Positions 37,512 to 49,747 are shown, counted from the stretch's first letter. The stretch: DNA of 64,000 nt from Paulownia fortunei (GCA_019321725.1 CM033110.1:24235210-24299209), one strand, 5' to 3'. Made by a program: numbers and translations. The notes: a model not told the origin generated them from the letters alone.

Positions 37512-39698
37512 TTATGTCCTGTGGCAGGCGCTTGAAATTGATATTGATGGATCAGACAATGATCCATTCATGATACGGTTTGCAATCCAATGGTTTGCAG
37601 CTTCAGAATAGTGTACACCATCCCAGCTTATGACTCCAGAAGGATTTGCGCAAGTACCAGCAAAGACTTCACTTCCATTTACATTTGCTCTATTTCCACA
37701 CCAAACATCATAGCCTATCCCATGATGTCCGCAGCAGATTTTGAAAGGGTCCTCAAACCCTGTAAACAGCAACAAGCATGCTCATTAAAAGCTAGTAATA
37801 TTTAGTGTGTTGTCAACAAAAATCACATGCAAAAATCGTAAAAGTACAATTCTTTTTTCTCCTGTCACATTTTAGTTGTTGTTAGCCTTAAACAGAGATG
37901 GAGGAGCGACAGGTTTGGTTGGACTATGGGGTCGCCCCTTTCACTTGTTTATAATATCAAATTTTATATGTAAATTAAATGGAATTCAAAATTTTGGCCT
38001 TGCCCCCTTCACATTTCTAACTTGCCCTGTTAATAGGATCCAAAATATCTGTGTCGGCCCCTCAAAACTATAATTTCCAACTTTGTCCCTAGGCATAAGG
38101 CAGATAAAGTTCAGACAAAGGGTTGGTGGAGATCATCTACCTAAATGTTTGTTTCTCTGTAGTATTCTTAATTAAACAACAATGTGATAATCGAGTGAAT
38201 TGAAAATTTTCTAGATAAGAGCAGATTTTCAGTAGTCACGAGGTTTGTCTATTATTACTGGGTACGACAATGATTACTGATAATTAATTTTCCAAAATCT
38301 GGAATCACAGTAGTTTGTTTGGCATTTTTCTGACCAACTTTGAAGAAGACAATCATCATGAAAATCATAGTTGAGACTAATAAGGTGCATGCATCATGAT
38401 AGCAATAGGCATGTTGTCTAGACACATTGAAGGCCAATATTTACATAATCATGATCCAAATATACAGAAAATTTTGAATCAATCACATAGCTGAAAATAA
38501 TCATCACCTTGATTCTTCGCATTGGTGATTAATTCATACTTGGCACTATACATATCCACGTAGATTATGGCGGCCTTAGAAAGCTCTGATCTTAGCTTGA
38601 CCATTTCATCCTTGAGCTGTTTGTTGAATTCAACAGCTATGTCATTTTGGCTCTTGACACAACCATGTTCATCAAGGTACCCTGGCACAGGATCTTGCAC
38701 CTTAACTGTGGCCACTGGCAAACAGCCGATGGGGCCGGTGTTGTGTATCCAGAAAGTCCTTGCCCCTCTTTGATACAGATTCTGTCATACAACATATATG
38801 GTACACCAAAAGATTTGAATGAAAGAAAATAATAATGTTAATTGCTTTCGACTTTACTAGTGCAACTTACTTGGACTTGTGCTGTAAACTGGCTGACTAT
38901 TTTGGGCAGAGCTGCTTTCTGGAGTTCAATACTCAGCTTTCGTATACCTGCAGCGACATCATTCTGCCCTATATCGAGTATGTAAAGAGACTTTGAGAAG
39001 TCCTGAGGCCTAGGCAGCCTTTTTCTAAAAGACTTCTTTTTGGCTGAAAATCATAAATATCAATTTAAGTAAAGAAAAAGGATATAGATTAAGGCACTGC
39101 AATATTTTCCAGAGAGTTTTGCGTAGACCTTTGTAGAAATAAGCTGTTCTATCTTTAAACTGTGTATAATGCTCAACTTGGATTTCAAGAGAGAAGGGGC
39201 TGACTCCGTTCTCAAACCAAGACTCATTTGGCCGCACAATGGTAGCACCACCTGTTGCAAAGTTTGCACCATGCCGGTAGTTGGATCCTATTGAATCCAG
39301 GTAGGGACTCAAATATGGTAACCCCAAATGGCCAGCTTCATGACAACAATGAACAGGAAGATTAGATCCAATAAAATTAAAAGTATCTCTAAGTAGATGG
39401 ATTACAGAAGAGACAGCTATCTAGTAAGCAAAAATGGTTAAATAAATTTCTTACCAATAAAGTCTATGATCAGACGCCCATCGGAGGCCCTTCCTGCTGG
39501 CCTATGGAAGTAGGTCTCACCGCAGGGTGATGCTGGTGGATAGAATGCTGCTGCTATTCCTCCGGTGTCTGAATTCGAATCACCGAAGTTGTATATTGCA
39601 GGGTAATCACATGGTAGTAAGTTTATGTCATTAGCATTTGCTAGGAAGGCTAATGGAAATAATGCCCAAAGAACAAAAATTCTAAACAACTCCATCAT
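37512..39698 (-). CDS. GDSL esterase/lipase, ENOD8/fucosidase-like, array copy 1 (intact)
   Basis: Five exons: 39698-39455, 39335-39129, 39043-38871, 38781-38508 and 37759-37512, giving 381 aa. A secreted SGNH hydrolase: signal peptide [20 protein letters not shown], then Block [11 protein letters not shown] with catalytic Ser at residue 41, Block III GQND (Asn 178), and Block [12 protein letters not shown] supplying Asp 346 and His 349. Plant relatives (ENOD8, Hev b 13, FXG1-annotated alpha-fucosidase) act in the apoplast on ester bonds; the natural substrate here is unknown. It is the downstream end of a three-gene same-strand array and the only copy with an unbroken frame. A TATATATA box lies about 55-65 bp before the ATG. 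Either of two adjacent ATGs (39698, 39695) could start it. Confidence 0.92.
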
Positions 39699-39751
39699 AG
39701 TACAAACTTTTGTTCTAATGCTAAGACTTGAGTATTAGACAGCCAGATCAC

Positions 39752-39763
39752 TTATATATATAG
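39752..39763 (-). promoter_or_regulatory. TATA box of GDSL copy 1
   Basis: On the minus strand CTATATATATAA lies about 55-65 bp upstream of the 39698 ATG, implying a leader of roughly 25-35 nt. Confidence 0.55.
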
Positions 39764-40743
39764 ACCCCAGGGGGTTTTAAAAAGCACACAATTCATGAGA
39801 TAAAAGTGATTTGAGTATTTAATACAGAAATCTGCTGGGCTGACTAATGTGCTCTAAAGGTAGTGTAAAAGGAGAATGAGTATGTTCCAAATTTCAACGA
39901 GTCAATCCAGAGGTGGATTTTCTATAATCTCATTCTCCCATGTTTAGATAACTTTAGTTGTAATGCAGTTGCAATAATTTCTTAAAGATTTTCCCTTTCA
40001 GATGTATTCTGATACATCAGATTCCATCCATGCAGTAATTAAACAAATTTCTCGGTGTCTCAGCTGATATATCTTCCCCGAAGAACATAATTATCTCACA
40101 TCCTTGGCATCTTTTGAAGAAAATGCAACACAAAACCGAGGAAAACTACTGGTAAGAACTGTTAGTGGCAAGGTAAAGGATATGTAAAGTCACCATTAAT
40201 TTAGTTTTGGGAAGAAAAGTGCGCCATTGTATTATGATGCCATGAGTGTTAAAGCCAATGTATGTATACAGTAACAGGAAGAAGTAAGATGGCAATATGT
40301 TTATCAAGGCTTGAAATATATGTGCGCCAGAAACTAAGAATTTGCCTTATTTGGTAAAGCCATGATGAAAATGGGCTGAGACAGCTTAACTGCGCAATTA
40401 TTATTAGAGACAAAAAGTACTGTGAAAAGAAAAAAAAAAAAAAAAAAGTCCATGAGGACCATGACTTGTTAAATTATGCTTAAATTATGCTTCTGCGTAT
40501 TGTTAAGGAAGAGATGTTTCTCATAGTTTCCATAGTACTTGTGTCCGTGAATGTGCAATTATGTCATGAAATTAGCATAGGAAACAACCATTCAGCAAGT
40601 TAGCTCACACTAGAAAACAAAATTCATTTCAACAGTATCTGAACGGTAACACTTCATAAATCCACTTGTATAGCTGTTAAAATTCTTGCTTTCATTACAT
40701 GGTTAAACAATGCTAACTTGTTTAAGTGGCAGATTCTATAACT
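39764..40743. other. Spacer between GDSL copies 1 and 2
   Basis: This carries the promoter of copy 1 and the 3' flank of copy 2. A 22-base run of A interrupted by one G precedes 40450. No extra gene was recognised. Confidence 0.5.
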
Positions 40744-42173
40744 TCAAAGGATCCACATTTGTTTATGGCAGGCCCTTGTGACTGCGATTGGTGGATCAGA
40801 CAACGAACCATTAACTAAGCGATTTGCTATCCAACGATTAGCAGCTTCAGAATAGTGTACACCATCCCAGCTAATGACTTTGGAAGGATTTGCACAAGAA
40901 CCAGCAAAGACTTCACTTCCATTCACTTTTGCTTTTTTTCCACACCAAACATCATAGCCAATTCCATGATAACCGCAGCAGATTTTGAAAGGATCCTCAA
41001 ATCCTATAAACAGCAAGAACCAAACAAATTAGAAGTGGTGATTTTGTACAAGATTATCAACAGTATTATGTCATGCTTAGTTTCAAATAGTATTAGCCTT
41101 TCATCATCTTTCACATTTAGGTCCTACAAGCCACTAGCCAGTTGAGTTCATAGAAAACGTCGGAGGACTTTACCCAGCTATATGTTTGTTCCAATATAAT
41201 ATTGAAAAACAGTCATGTAACAGCAAGTGATTGATTTGAAATATTACCAGACGAAATTTCCTTAGTCTCTACACCTGTCTTTTCTTATCAAGTAAGACAA
41301 TGAATACTGATAAATTTTCTAGAATATTGAGCCATGGTACATACTTCTTCAGTACTCATTTGAATCAGAAACAACGCAAATTTATTTCTGAAGAACATGA
41401 CAATCAATATACTCGTATTTATGACTACCAAAGTTTATGCATCATGATGGCAAGAGACAATGTCCAGACATGAAGCTTTTTGAAATAATCATGATTCAAG
41501 TAGTAGAAATTATCACTCAAAAGTCACATTCTGCAGAAAATATCATCACCTTGACTCTTGGAGTTGGTGATCAACTCATACTTGGCCCTATACATATCCA
41601 CATAGATTATTGCAGCTTCAGAAAGCTCTGATCTTAGCTTGACAATACGATCCTTAAGCTGTTTGTTGAACTCCAAAGCTATGTAATTGTGGCTCTTGAC
41701 ACAACCATGATCGTCAAGATTCCCTGGAACAGGATCTTGCACTTTAAAAGGGGCCACTGGCGAACAGCCGATTGGCCCCATGTTATGTATCCAGAAAGTC
41801 CTTGCCCCTCTCTGATAGAGATTCTGCCACATATGATGTATCAAAAGCTTTTTGTTATACCAGAATTCGGAAAAAGAAGAAGGTTATTTTCAATCAAAAT
41901 CAGCCTGCCATTGACATGGATCACAGAATGGATTACTTGTGCATCTTACTCTGACTTGTACTATAAACTGGCTGACTATATTGGTTATGCCTGCCATCAG
42001 GAGTTCGAAAGTCGAATCTCGTAAACCTAGAACTATATCATTTTGTCCAATATCGAGTGTGAAAAGAGCCTTTGAGAAGTCCTCAGGTTTTGGGAGCCTT
42101 TTCTTAAAACATTCCTCCTTGGCTGAATGTCACATTCCCACAAAATATCAGTTTCATCTAAAGTAACAATAAG

Positions 42174-42212
<39 letters not shown>

Positions 42213-42785
42213 TCTTGATGGCCTGTATAAATAGATACCTTGATCATAGAAATAAGTTGTCCTTTCTTTAAACTGAGTAAACTGCTCAACTTGGATTTCA
42301 AGATTGAAGGGACTAACACCACCCTGAAACCAAGACTCATTTGGCTGCAGAATGGTTGCACCACCTGTTGCAAAGTTTGCTCCCTGCTGGTAATTGGATC
42401 CTATTGAATCCAGGTATGGACTCAAATATGGTATCCCCAGGTGATCAGCTTCGAGAAAACAAGATTTCATGTTAAATTGAACTACTAAAAAGGTTAGGCA
42501 AAATTCTCTATAAATAGCAAGAAAACCTGACAAATTTCTTACCAATAAAGTCTATAATCAGGCGTCCATCGGAGGCCCTTCCAGCTGGTGTATAGAAGAA
42601 TGTCTCACCGAAGGGAGATGGTTGGGGATAAAAGGCAGCAGCTATTCCGCCGGTGTCCGAGTTTGAATCACCAAAGTTGTATTTGCAGGGTAGCCACAGG
42701 GTGGTAAGTTTATCATCTCATCAGCATATAATGTTAAAGCTGAAGAGGAAAAAACCCATAGAAACAAAATCTTTAACAGCTCCAT
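40744..42785 (-). pseudogene. GDSL esterase/lipase array copy 2, frameshifted in exon 1
   Basis: Five exons align with copy 1: 42785-42543, 42448-42239, 42122-41950, 41823-41550 and 41003-40744. Exons 3 and 4 have the same lengths as copy 1 (173 and 274 nt). Signal peptide MELLKILFLWVFSSSALTL, Block III GQNDI and Block [12 protein letters not shown] are all present. At 42680-42685 one base is missing relative to copy 1 (GTATTTGC where copy 1 has GTATATTGC on the plus strand). As a result [10 protein letters not shown], with the catalytic serine, is out of frame with the signal peptide and a stop follows soon after. Everything else is open, so loss is recent or the base is an assembly error. 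Intron 2 contains a (TA)n microsatellite. If corrected, this is an active-looking secreted esterase. Confidence 0.82.
42174..42212. repeat. (TA)n microsatellite in GDSL copy 2 intron 2
   Basis: An almost pure TA dinucleotide tract of about 35 bp begins after AATAAGT near 42174. It should be length-variable between individuals. Confidence 0.9.
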
Positions 42786-43395
42786 CACAGTATCTGTCTG
42801 GGGAGACGACGGGAGTTTGAGGTTGGTGGGTGGTGATGTTGGAGGATGGTGGATCTGTGGAGGGGATTCAAGTTTGACCGACAACTCAACACTTATATGT
42901 TTTAGTTAATAGTTTCCAGTGTTTGTTTATTCTTATTAGTTATTCCTATTATTAATAATTACCACATTCTTGTATGATGTGTTTTAATATTTACATCAAC
43001 TTTTATCAACTGTCTGTCTATACTCCCAATTTGTTCTTTTCAGGCAGGGGGATCTCCTTAGGCCAGTTTAATTTAACAGGTACGTTTACTATTTACTTTA
43101 TTTTGCTTATTGATTATTGTTTACTATTTAATGAAGTTTGTTAATATTTTCATTTTATGAATTTAAATGTGGACTTCTTCACTATTTTTACTATTTCTTT
43201 CAGCTAATAAATAATTTTCTAGGGTTCTATACTTGAGAGGCAAATTTAATATGTACGTTCAATTTTATTTTAGTTTGTTTATTAATCATTGATTATATTT
43301 TTTTAAAGAATTGATAATTACATCATTATATCAATAATTATAGATCCATCAATAATTAATAAATTATAATGAATAACAAATTTATATAAGTAGCA
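42786..43395. other. Spacer upstream of GDSL copy 2
   Basis: The first 100 bp on the minus strand form the copy 2 promoter and leader, with ACATATAAG at about 42892-42900. The leader is open in frame with the ATG up to 42884, encoding Pro/Ser-rich sequence that I do not consider coding. The rest is AT-rich and unremarkable. Confidence 0.45.
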
Positions 43396-43660
43396 AAAGG
43401 GTCCTCAAATCCTTAAAACAGCAAGAAATAAGCTAAATAAAAATGGTGCCACAATTTAACAATATTGTGTCATGCTAAATTCAAATAGCATTAGCCTTTC
43501 ATCTTCTTTCAAATTTAGTTCCTAGCAGCCACTGGCTAGTTCAGTTCATAGAAAACGTTGGCCTAGTTTTCTTCTACCCAAATGTTTGTTCCCCTAAAAA
43601 TATTCAGAAACATTCATGAAATAGTCAAGTGATTGATTATAAAAATTCTCAGACGATTTT
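43396..43660 (-). pseudogene. Fragment of a fourth GDSL gene (exon 5 start plus intron 4)
   Basis: Read on the plus strand, 43398-43660 matches about 40988-41260 of copy 2, including CCTCAAATCC at the intron 4/exon 5 border, the CAGCAAG after it, TGTCATGCTA, ATTAGCCTTTCATC and GTTCATAGAAAACGT. Only the first few codons of exon 5 (FEDPF) remain; the rest of exon 5 and all upstream exons are gone. It lies between copies 2 and 3 in the same orientation. Confidence 0.8.
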
Positions 43661-44393
43661 TTTTTCGTTTGTCATAAGCTCTATCTATTTTTATAAAATA
43701 AGACAATGAATACTGTAGAGTTTGTCGCATAATGTATATTAATGTATATTATAAGATATTAAATTGATGCCTTGCAGAGTTTGTCACATTATATATATAT
43801 ATATAAATACATATTAAAAAATATTAGACATAGACCATTGGTCTCTATCAAATATAAGATCCAATGATTATTATAAATTGAAATTAATTATAAGGTATTA
43901 AATTTGGACCATTAATCTATATCAAGAAGATCTAATGGTTATTATAAAGTGAGGTTTAATAAAGATATATATTAACATATATAAATATTATATATTCTAA
44001 GGTACTAAATGTGGATTCTTGATGTCAATAAAAATTGATTGTTGTTATCAAAAAAAGGAGCCAAAACACCATAACCATTCGCAACACGCTTGAGTGAATC
44101 ACACTGGGTGTAATATGCCTCTTTTTATAAAGCATAGAAGGGCTTTTTGTTTTTGTTTTTATTTTTTTTTTAATTTTGTTCGTGTTTTTTTTTTTTTTTG
44201 GGTAATTTTTCTGTTTCAAAGAGGGTATAAATTGCATTTAACCCTATGATGTGAAACTTTAGCATGATCCATTCGTGAAAGTGCTCGTCCTGGAGCATGC
44301 ATACACATGGTTTGTTGCTGAAATAATACACATAATAATAAACAGGAATTGTCATTTTTCCAGGACATTTGCTAGGATGTGGATTACAGATGC
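43661..44393. other. AT-rich spacer below GDSL copy 3
   Basis: Contains TATATA runs and pairs of diverged related stretches (for example AAGATCTAATGGTTATTATAAA near 43927 and AAGATCCAATGATTATTATAAA near 43857), suggesting an old repeat. T-runs lie at 44160-44200. No gene recognised. Confidence 0.4.
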
Positions 44394-46059
44394 TCAATGC
44401 TTAAGACAAGCTCGAGAAATGGGCATTGGAGGATCAGAAAATGAGCCATTTAGTATGTGATTGGCAATCCACTGATTAGCAGCCTGAGAGTAGTGCACTC
44501 CATCCCAGCTTATACATGTCGCCGGAGAGCCACATGCGGCGCCGAATATGTTCGAGCCATTGATCATTAGTCTTTGCCCACACCAGACATGAACGTTATT
44601 CTTGTGATGCCCACAGCATATCTTGAAGGGGTCCCTGAATCCTGTCCAACAAAGCAACATAAAAATGGCCAGACTTTATGGCTTTTAAAGGGCATCTATT
44701 CAAAAGGCCACCAAAATCATGCTGTTCTCTTGCAGACACTTTTCAACTTTCCTTGGCCAACCATTGCCAAATGTTTGATTCCACATACTATTGTATATCA
44801 AGAATCAAAGAAATGAAGCATTTATATGATAAATTTTATAACGGGCAATATTTTGCAGGAAAATCGAGAGATGGCTTAAATTCTACTGACCATAGGTTCT
44901 TGCGTTTCTGATTAAGTGATATTTTGCTGAGTAGATATCTACGTAGATCAGGGAAGCACGCGGAAGCTCCACCCTCAATGTGGTCACTCTAGCTTTAAGC
45001 TGCTTGTTGAACTCAACAGCCATGGCATTATGACCCCTAATGCATCCATACTTGTTAAAGAAACCAGGCTTGGGATTTTTGAAATATATAGTGGCTGCCG
45101 GCAAACATCCAATGGGCCCTGTATTATGAATCCAGAAGGCCCTTGCCCCTTGTTGATATAAACGCTGCAAAATTAATTTTGCAACACTCAGTAAAGATAG
45201 CTACAAACAAATGTAATCTGTTTCCTACATAAACTTACTATAACTGCTGCAGCAAATTGATTGACAGTATCCGGAATTGCAGCCCGAAGTTGAGGCATTG
45301 TTAGCTTTCTGAAACCAGCGACAAGGTCATTCTGGCCAATATCTAATGTGTAGAGAGCCCTGGAAAATTCTTGAGGCCTCGGGAGTTTACTTTTGTCGAA
45401 TGGGTTTCTAGCTGAAAATTGATGGGAAAAAAGTCATTTCTTATAAACAAAAAAGTAAACTAGAATTTGGTTAATAATATGCTCCTGAATTTTTATGGCT
45501 GTTAGGATGATCACCTTGATGATATAGTTCACTTGTTCGAGACTTGAATTGATAAAATTGAACAGTTTGGATATCAAGTGAGAAGGGACTTAAACCATTC
45601 TCAAATATGCTTTCGTTCTGCCTACGAATGGTTGATCCCCCGTAGCAAAATTTGCACCATGCCTAAAATTTGTGCCTACTGAATCCAGGTAGGAACTCAA
45701 ATATGGCAGTCCCAAGTGCTCAGCTGCACAAGTATGGCTCGTATACATTATTAGCATGTCATATCACTTGATGCAAAATTATTTTTACGTAGAGGGTTCT
45801 TGAGAACTTGTACCTATAAAGTCTATGATAAGACGACCATCAGAATTTCTTCCAGCAGGCCTTCCAAAGTAGCTTACTCCGTATGGTGGAGGAGTAGGCC
45901 AAAATGCTGCTGATGTCCCACCAGTGTCTGAATTTGAGTCGCCAAAGCTGTAAATTGCTGGAAAATCACACGGTGGGGCTGCAGGAATCCATCTTCCCCG
46001 GTACTTGAGGCCAGTGAAACTAATACAACAGTAACAAACACAACTCTGGCATTGTCCAT
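44394..46059 (-). pseudogene. GDSL esterase/lipase array copy 3, two frameshifts
   Basis: Five exons: 46059-45814, 45723-45515, 45411-45239, 45164-44891 and 44641-44394. Exons 3, 4 and 5 are intact and equal in length to copy 1 (173, 274, 248 nt). Signal peptide [19 protein letters not shown] is in one frame, while [20 protein letters not shown] is in another. Exon 1 is 246 nt where phase needs 247, so one base is missing around 45975-46015. Exon 2 is 209 nt where phase needs 210; the break is at the five-base C-run 45637-45641 (FATGG), where six would restore the frame. Block III GQND and Block V WDGVHYSQAAN are present. It is the most diverged of the three and reads as a nearly intact secreted esterase, so recent decay and homopolymer error are both possible. 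Confidence 0.8.
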
Positions 46060-48329
46060 TACTGTTTACATAAAAATGATTATATCAGAGTAAATAATAT
46101 TTGTCGCGATTTTTTAATAATTTTGGCTTCGGAAATATGGATTTAAGTAAGGAGAAGAAGAGGAAAAGCCGGATGTGTTCATGCCAAAAACGTGTGGTGA
46201 TTCTTTGAGATTTTGGCTTTTATGTCCGGATATTAAGCAATGGGAGTGGCATTATTCTTGCTCCAGTTCTTTGTTCTTATGTTCTTTTCTGTTGCAGTTT
46301 GTTTGGTACGAGTTTTCTGCTTAAACTCCTTCCTTGAAAAAAAGACTACAATCCGCAGCAGTCTGATAAGTAGTTTGAATATCCAAAGTCACTCAACATG
46401 GTGGTCATCACTCCTAACACCAGATCTAATATTTGTTAAATAATTTTGGAATTTGTCCTACTTTATCTTGATTTATGTTATATTCTCATCCCATTTATAT
46501 GACTTAATCAATGCTATGACTTCGAATTGAAAGTGCTTCCATGAATGAAAATGACAAATAGAACGAGGACATATAACAAATCTCCTACCCCTTTATGAAA
46601 AGTATCCCTCGGCAGGCCACAAAAAGAAAGAAAAAGAAAAGAAAAAAAAAACAGAGAAAATAGATATGAAAATGAAACGCATACTCAATTTTTTATTTTT
46701 TTAATATAAATCACTTAAAATATAATAAAACAAATCCTCTCTTTTGTTTCATGCTCAATCTCTTTTTGCAGATTTTAACCTTATTTGGCACTCATTGGTA
46801 GATGAAATTGGGCCAACAAGTAGAATAAATACTTCTTGATCTACTTATACTTATGCTTACTCCACCTACAAAGTGTTATGAGTACTTCAACTTTTACAAT
46901 TTGTGGGAATGTCATTTCTTCTCAAGGAATCCCCAACCTTCATACAAGAAAGCTGCTTGTGTATTTAATAACAAATGTGGGCTTTCATTGTCGTTTACTT
47001 TCTAGTCTCTTATCATGCTTTTAATTCTTTTATTTTAAGTTCCAGTGTTGCTATTTGATTTTCCTTTTCCTCCGCCAACAATTGTAAAAGTTGAAGTAAG
47101 CATGAGATTTCTGTAAATGACAAATTTATTGTTTCTTGATTCCAAGCAGCCCAACGGGCTACTGTCTCGACTTGTAGTTCCGTTGTTTTATGTAATATGT
47201 GATTCAGATACCTTCATTGACACTATTCATCTTCATGAAAGCTCGTATGTAATGAAGAGGATATGTAACACTATGTTTGACTTGAATAATATATGCACGA
47301 TATGAATAATATAATGGAGAGTTGTGACAAAATTTTCCTATTAAATTGGGGGTAATAGAGAGACGGTCAGATTCTATTTTCATTCTGTTCAAACCCCTTT
47401 TCTTGAATTATGGCAAACTGCTTTGATCATAATAAATGCTGGCTCTTAGTGATCGTCTCTACTTTATCATTTTGATTGAGAAAGGAAGTTGTCGTTTTTA
47501 TTTTTTATGATTGTTGTTTATTTAATTTCATTTACTGTTCATATGTTGATTATATTTTATTTTATAACTTATCTCTCTTTTTTTTTTTTTTTTTCTGTTA
47601 TAGAAATAATGAAGTTGGGGTTGATTCAACTATTTGATTAGCCACACCGCCACCGCGCCATTGCCACCTTTTTAAGAGCTTATATTTTAATTTTTGAATA
47701 GTTGATGTTCATGCTATGATAATTTAGTAATTGAATATTTGGATAATGATTTATGAATATTTGAGTTTTAATTGAAATGCTGATATTATTGGGTTTCAAT
47801 TCAGCAAGGTCTACTGCCATTTTTCAACCACTACTCTGCTATTATAGATTATGTTGTGATGATATTACTTGGGTTTAAGCTAATTTGTCCTATAGTTTTT
47901 TTTTTTTTTTTCTCTTTTTTGATTAGATTAGTGATACTCGATCAACTATGTTAAGCGAATCTCTTGGTTAAATTTTTCCTGAATGATCACTTTACTTTAG
48001 TATGAGTCCTAGCCTTTTTTAAGTTCTTTATATTTTTTTTGAAAATCAATGATCATTATTTTATATTATTGTGCTTCATGAAAATACAAAATATTTCTAA
48101 TAAATTGTTGCAGGATATCAGTTACTGTGATATAGGAAACAATTAATAAAAAGGCTGTAATTGTTGTGTAAAAATAAAAATTTCATCATCCAAATCTATC
48201 TCACGATAAAAATAATCATAAATTTATTTTATTTGAAAGCATATAAATTTATCCTATAAATGTTAGGATAATCTTAATACGTATTGATATGGTACCACAT
48301 TTTATTTGTAATGTTGATGAGCTGCAAAA

Positions 48330-48850
48330 CTGATGTATTGTAGAATTGCAGGGCTGTGGAAGTGAGAAATTAGTGAATCACTACATGTATCACGAACAAA
48401 CGTTAGAGGTGTCGGATAGTTTGACGAAAATCCTTCAACGTTCAAGTTAGTAAGTTCAGTAAGTGAATTAAATAAAAAACTAGAGAGTACTTAAAGTTTA
48501 ATTGATTGCTTCCCTTCTAATTATAAAATGAGGGGATATTTATAGTTGTAAGATTATAGGGTGTAATCCTGTATGGAGTAGTGCATGCACTAAATGGATC
48601 TTTTAGGCCTATTGTGTGGTGAATTTATTATATGAATCTTTTTAAATCATTTTATTGAACTTGTTTTATTGAATTAAATATTTATCTTGACCCATAATTT
48701 AAATGGACCTCTTGAATTTAATTTTTTGAATTTGCTATTATTTTTATTTTTGGGCATATTTTGGACTCAAGGCCCATTACTTGTCACGGAGAACCTTGCA
48801 TTACATAGGTCAAACTTGATTAATTAGCATCTAGATCATCTTCTCCTAAA
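48330..48850. mobile_element. Possible decayed LTR or solo LTR
   Basis: The series GTAGAATTGCAGGGCTGTGG, then AAATCCTTCAACGTTCAAG, AGTTAGTAAGTTCAGTAAG, AACTAGAGAGTACTTAAAG and GAGGGGATATTTATAGTTG resembles the arrangement seen in LTRs of plant Ty3-type elements. I see no internal domain, second LTR or certain target duplication. This rests on pattern memory only. Confidence 0.25.
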
Positions 48851-49366
48851 AATGTGTTAGTCTTGCATGTTATTTTAGCTCTTTTCAGAAATTACTTTTA
48901 CTTTTTTGGTTGCTCACCTCAACATGCTCTTCACTTCAAAAACACTGCATAAGAAAGTAGGCTCTCTATTGAGCTGCTTTAATAGCTGACTTGTGCTTAA
49001 AAAGGCACATATATGACTATATGAAACACAGATATAACCCAAACGGGCAATCAAATTAACATCTTTTTTTTATGACATGAAGGAAAAATGCACCATAAGA
49101 TTGTTGTCTGATCCAACACTAAGGAAATGTTTGGTTTCATTTTAAAAATTTATTTTCATTATCAATTTATTCTCTCAAAAAATATTCAAATATATATTAC
49201 TTTCTTCAATATATTTACCTTTAAATACATAATTTTTCAATACATTTTTTGAAAAAAACACATTCTCCCAAAATACTTATTCCAAGACGTCCAAAACAAA
49301 TTCAAAATCTCCGTCATTTTCTTTTAATATTTGTAGCATATAGCAAATATAAACTGCAATATCAAT

Positions 49367-49581
49367 TGGGCCAACAAGCCCACACTCCCGTCATTTACGG
49401 GCCAAGCTCAATTAGTAATAAAACTTCCTAAATGGCGGCTTAAATTTTAACTTAGACTGATATTAGCCTAGGTACCATTGCATTCAGCTTTTCATATTTA
49501 TCTAAAATATTAGTTTTTGGAGTAAATAGAAAAATATCTTTCAAATTTATCCAATAAAATGTTGACTACAGATTCGGCCCA
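49367..49581. promoter_or_regulatory. Site II (TGGGCY) motifs upstream of SURF2
   Basis: TGGGCC at 49367-49372, AGCCCA (TGGGCT reversed) at 49377-49382 and GGCCCA at 49576-49581 precede the SURF2 ATG by about 380, 370 and 170 bp. Site II elements bind TCP factors and are common in growth and ribosome-biogenesis promoters. Confidence 0.4.
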
Positions 49582-49747
49582 ATAGGCCAATCCATCCTAG
49601 TATGTTGCCAAAAATCGTCCTGTTAAAATCTACTGTCCGTAAAAGTCGCTGTTGCCCTTTTACTTTATAAAATCGCAGTGGAGAAACGGAGAGGATCCAA
49701 TTGGTATATGTACTACTAGCCCTAAAACGGAGTTTGGAGTGTATGCA

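Larger units (their letters stand above)
46060..49747. other. Intergenic region between GDSL copy 3 and SURF2
   Basis: AT-rich, with T-runs at about 47580-47595 and 47900-47910 and no recognised gene. A stretch at about 48330-48850 has the look of a decayed LTR (listed). The last 400 bp contain GGCCCA/AGCCCA promoter words (listed). Confidence 0.45.

Noticed and set aside
42786..42884. In-frame upstream extension of GDSL copy 2 (Pro/Ser-rich N-terminus)
   Set aside because: It precedes a perfect signal peptide that starts at the 42785 ATG, contains the likely TATA/leader zone nearby, and has no counterpart in copies 1 or 3.
47575..47595. Long T-runs as poly(A) tails of retroposed genes
   Set aside because: No coding homology lies next to them and no target duplications are visible; such runs are frequent in this DNA.
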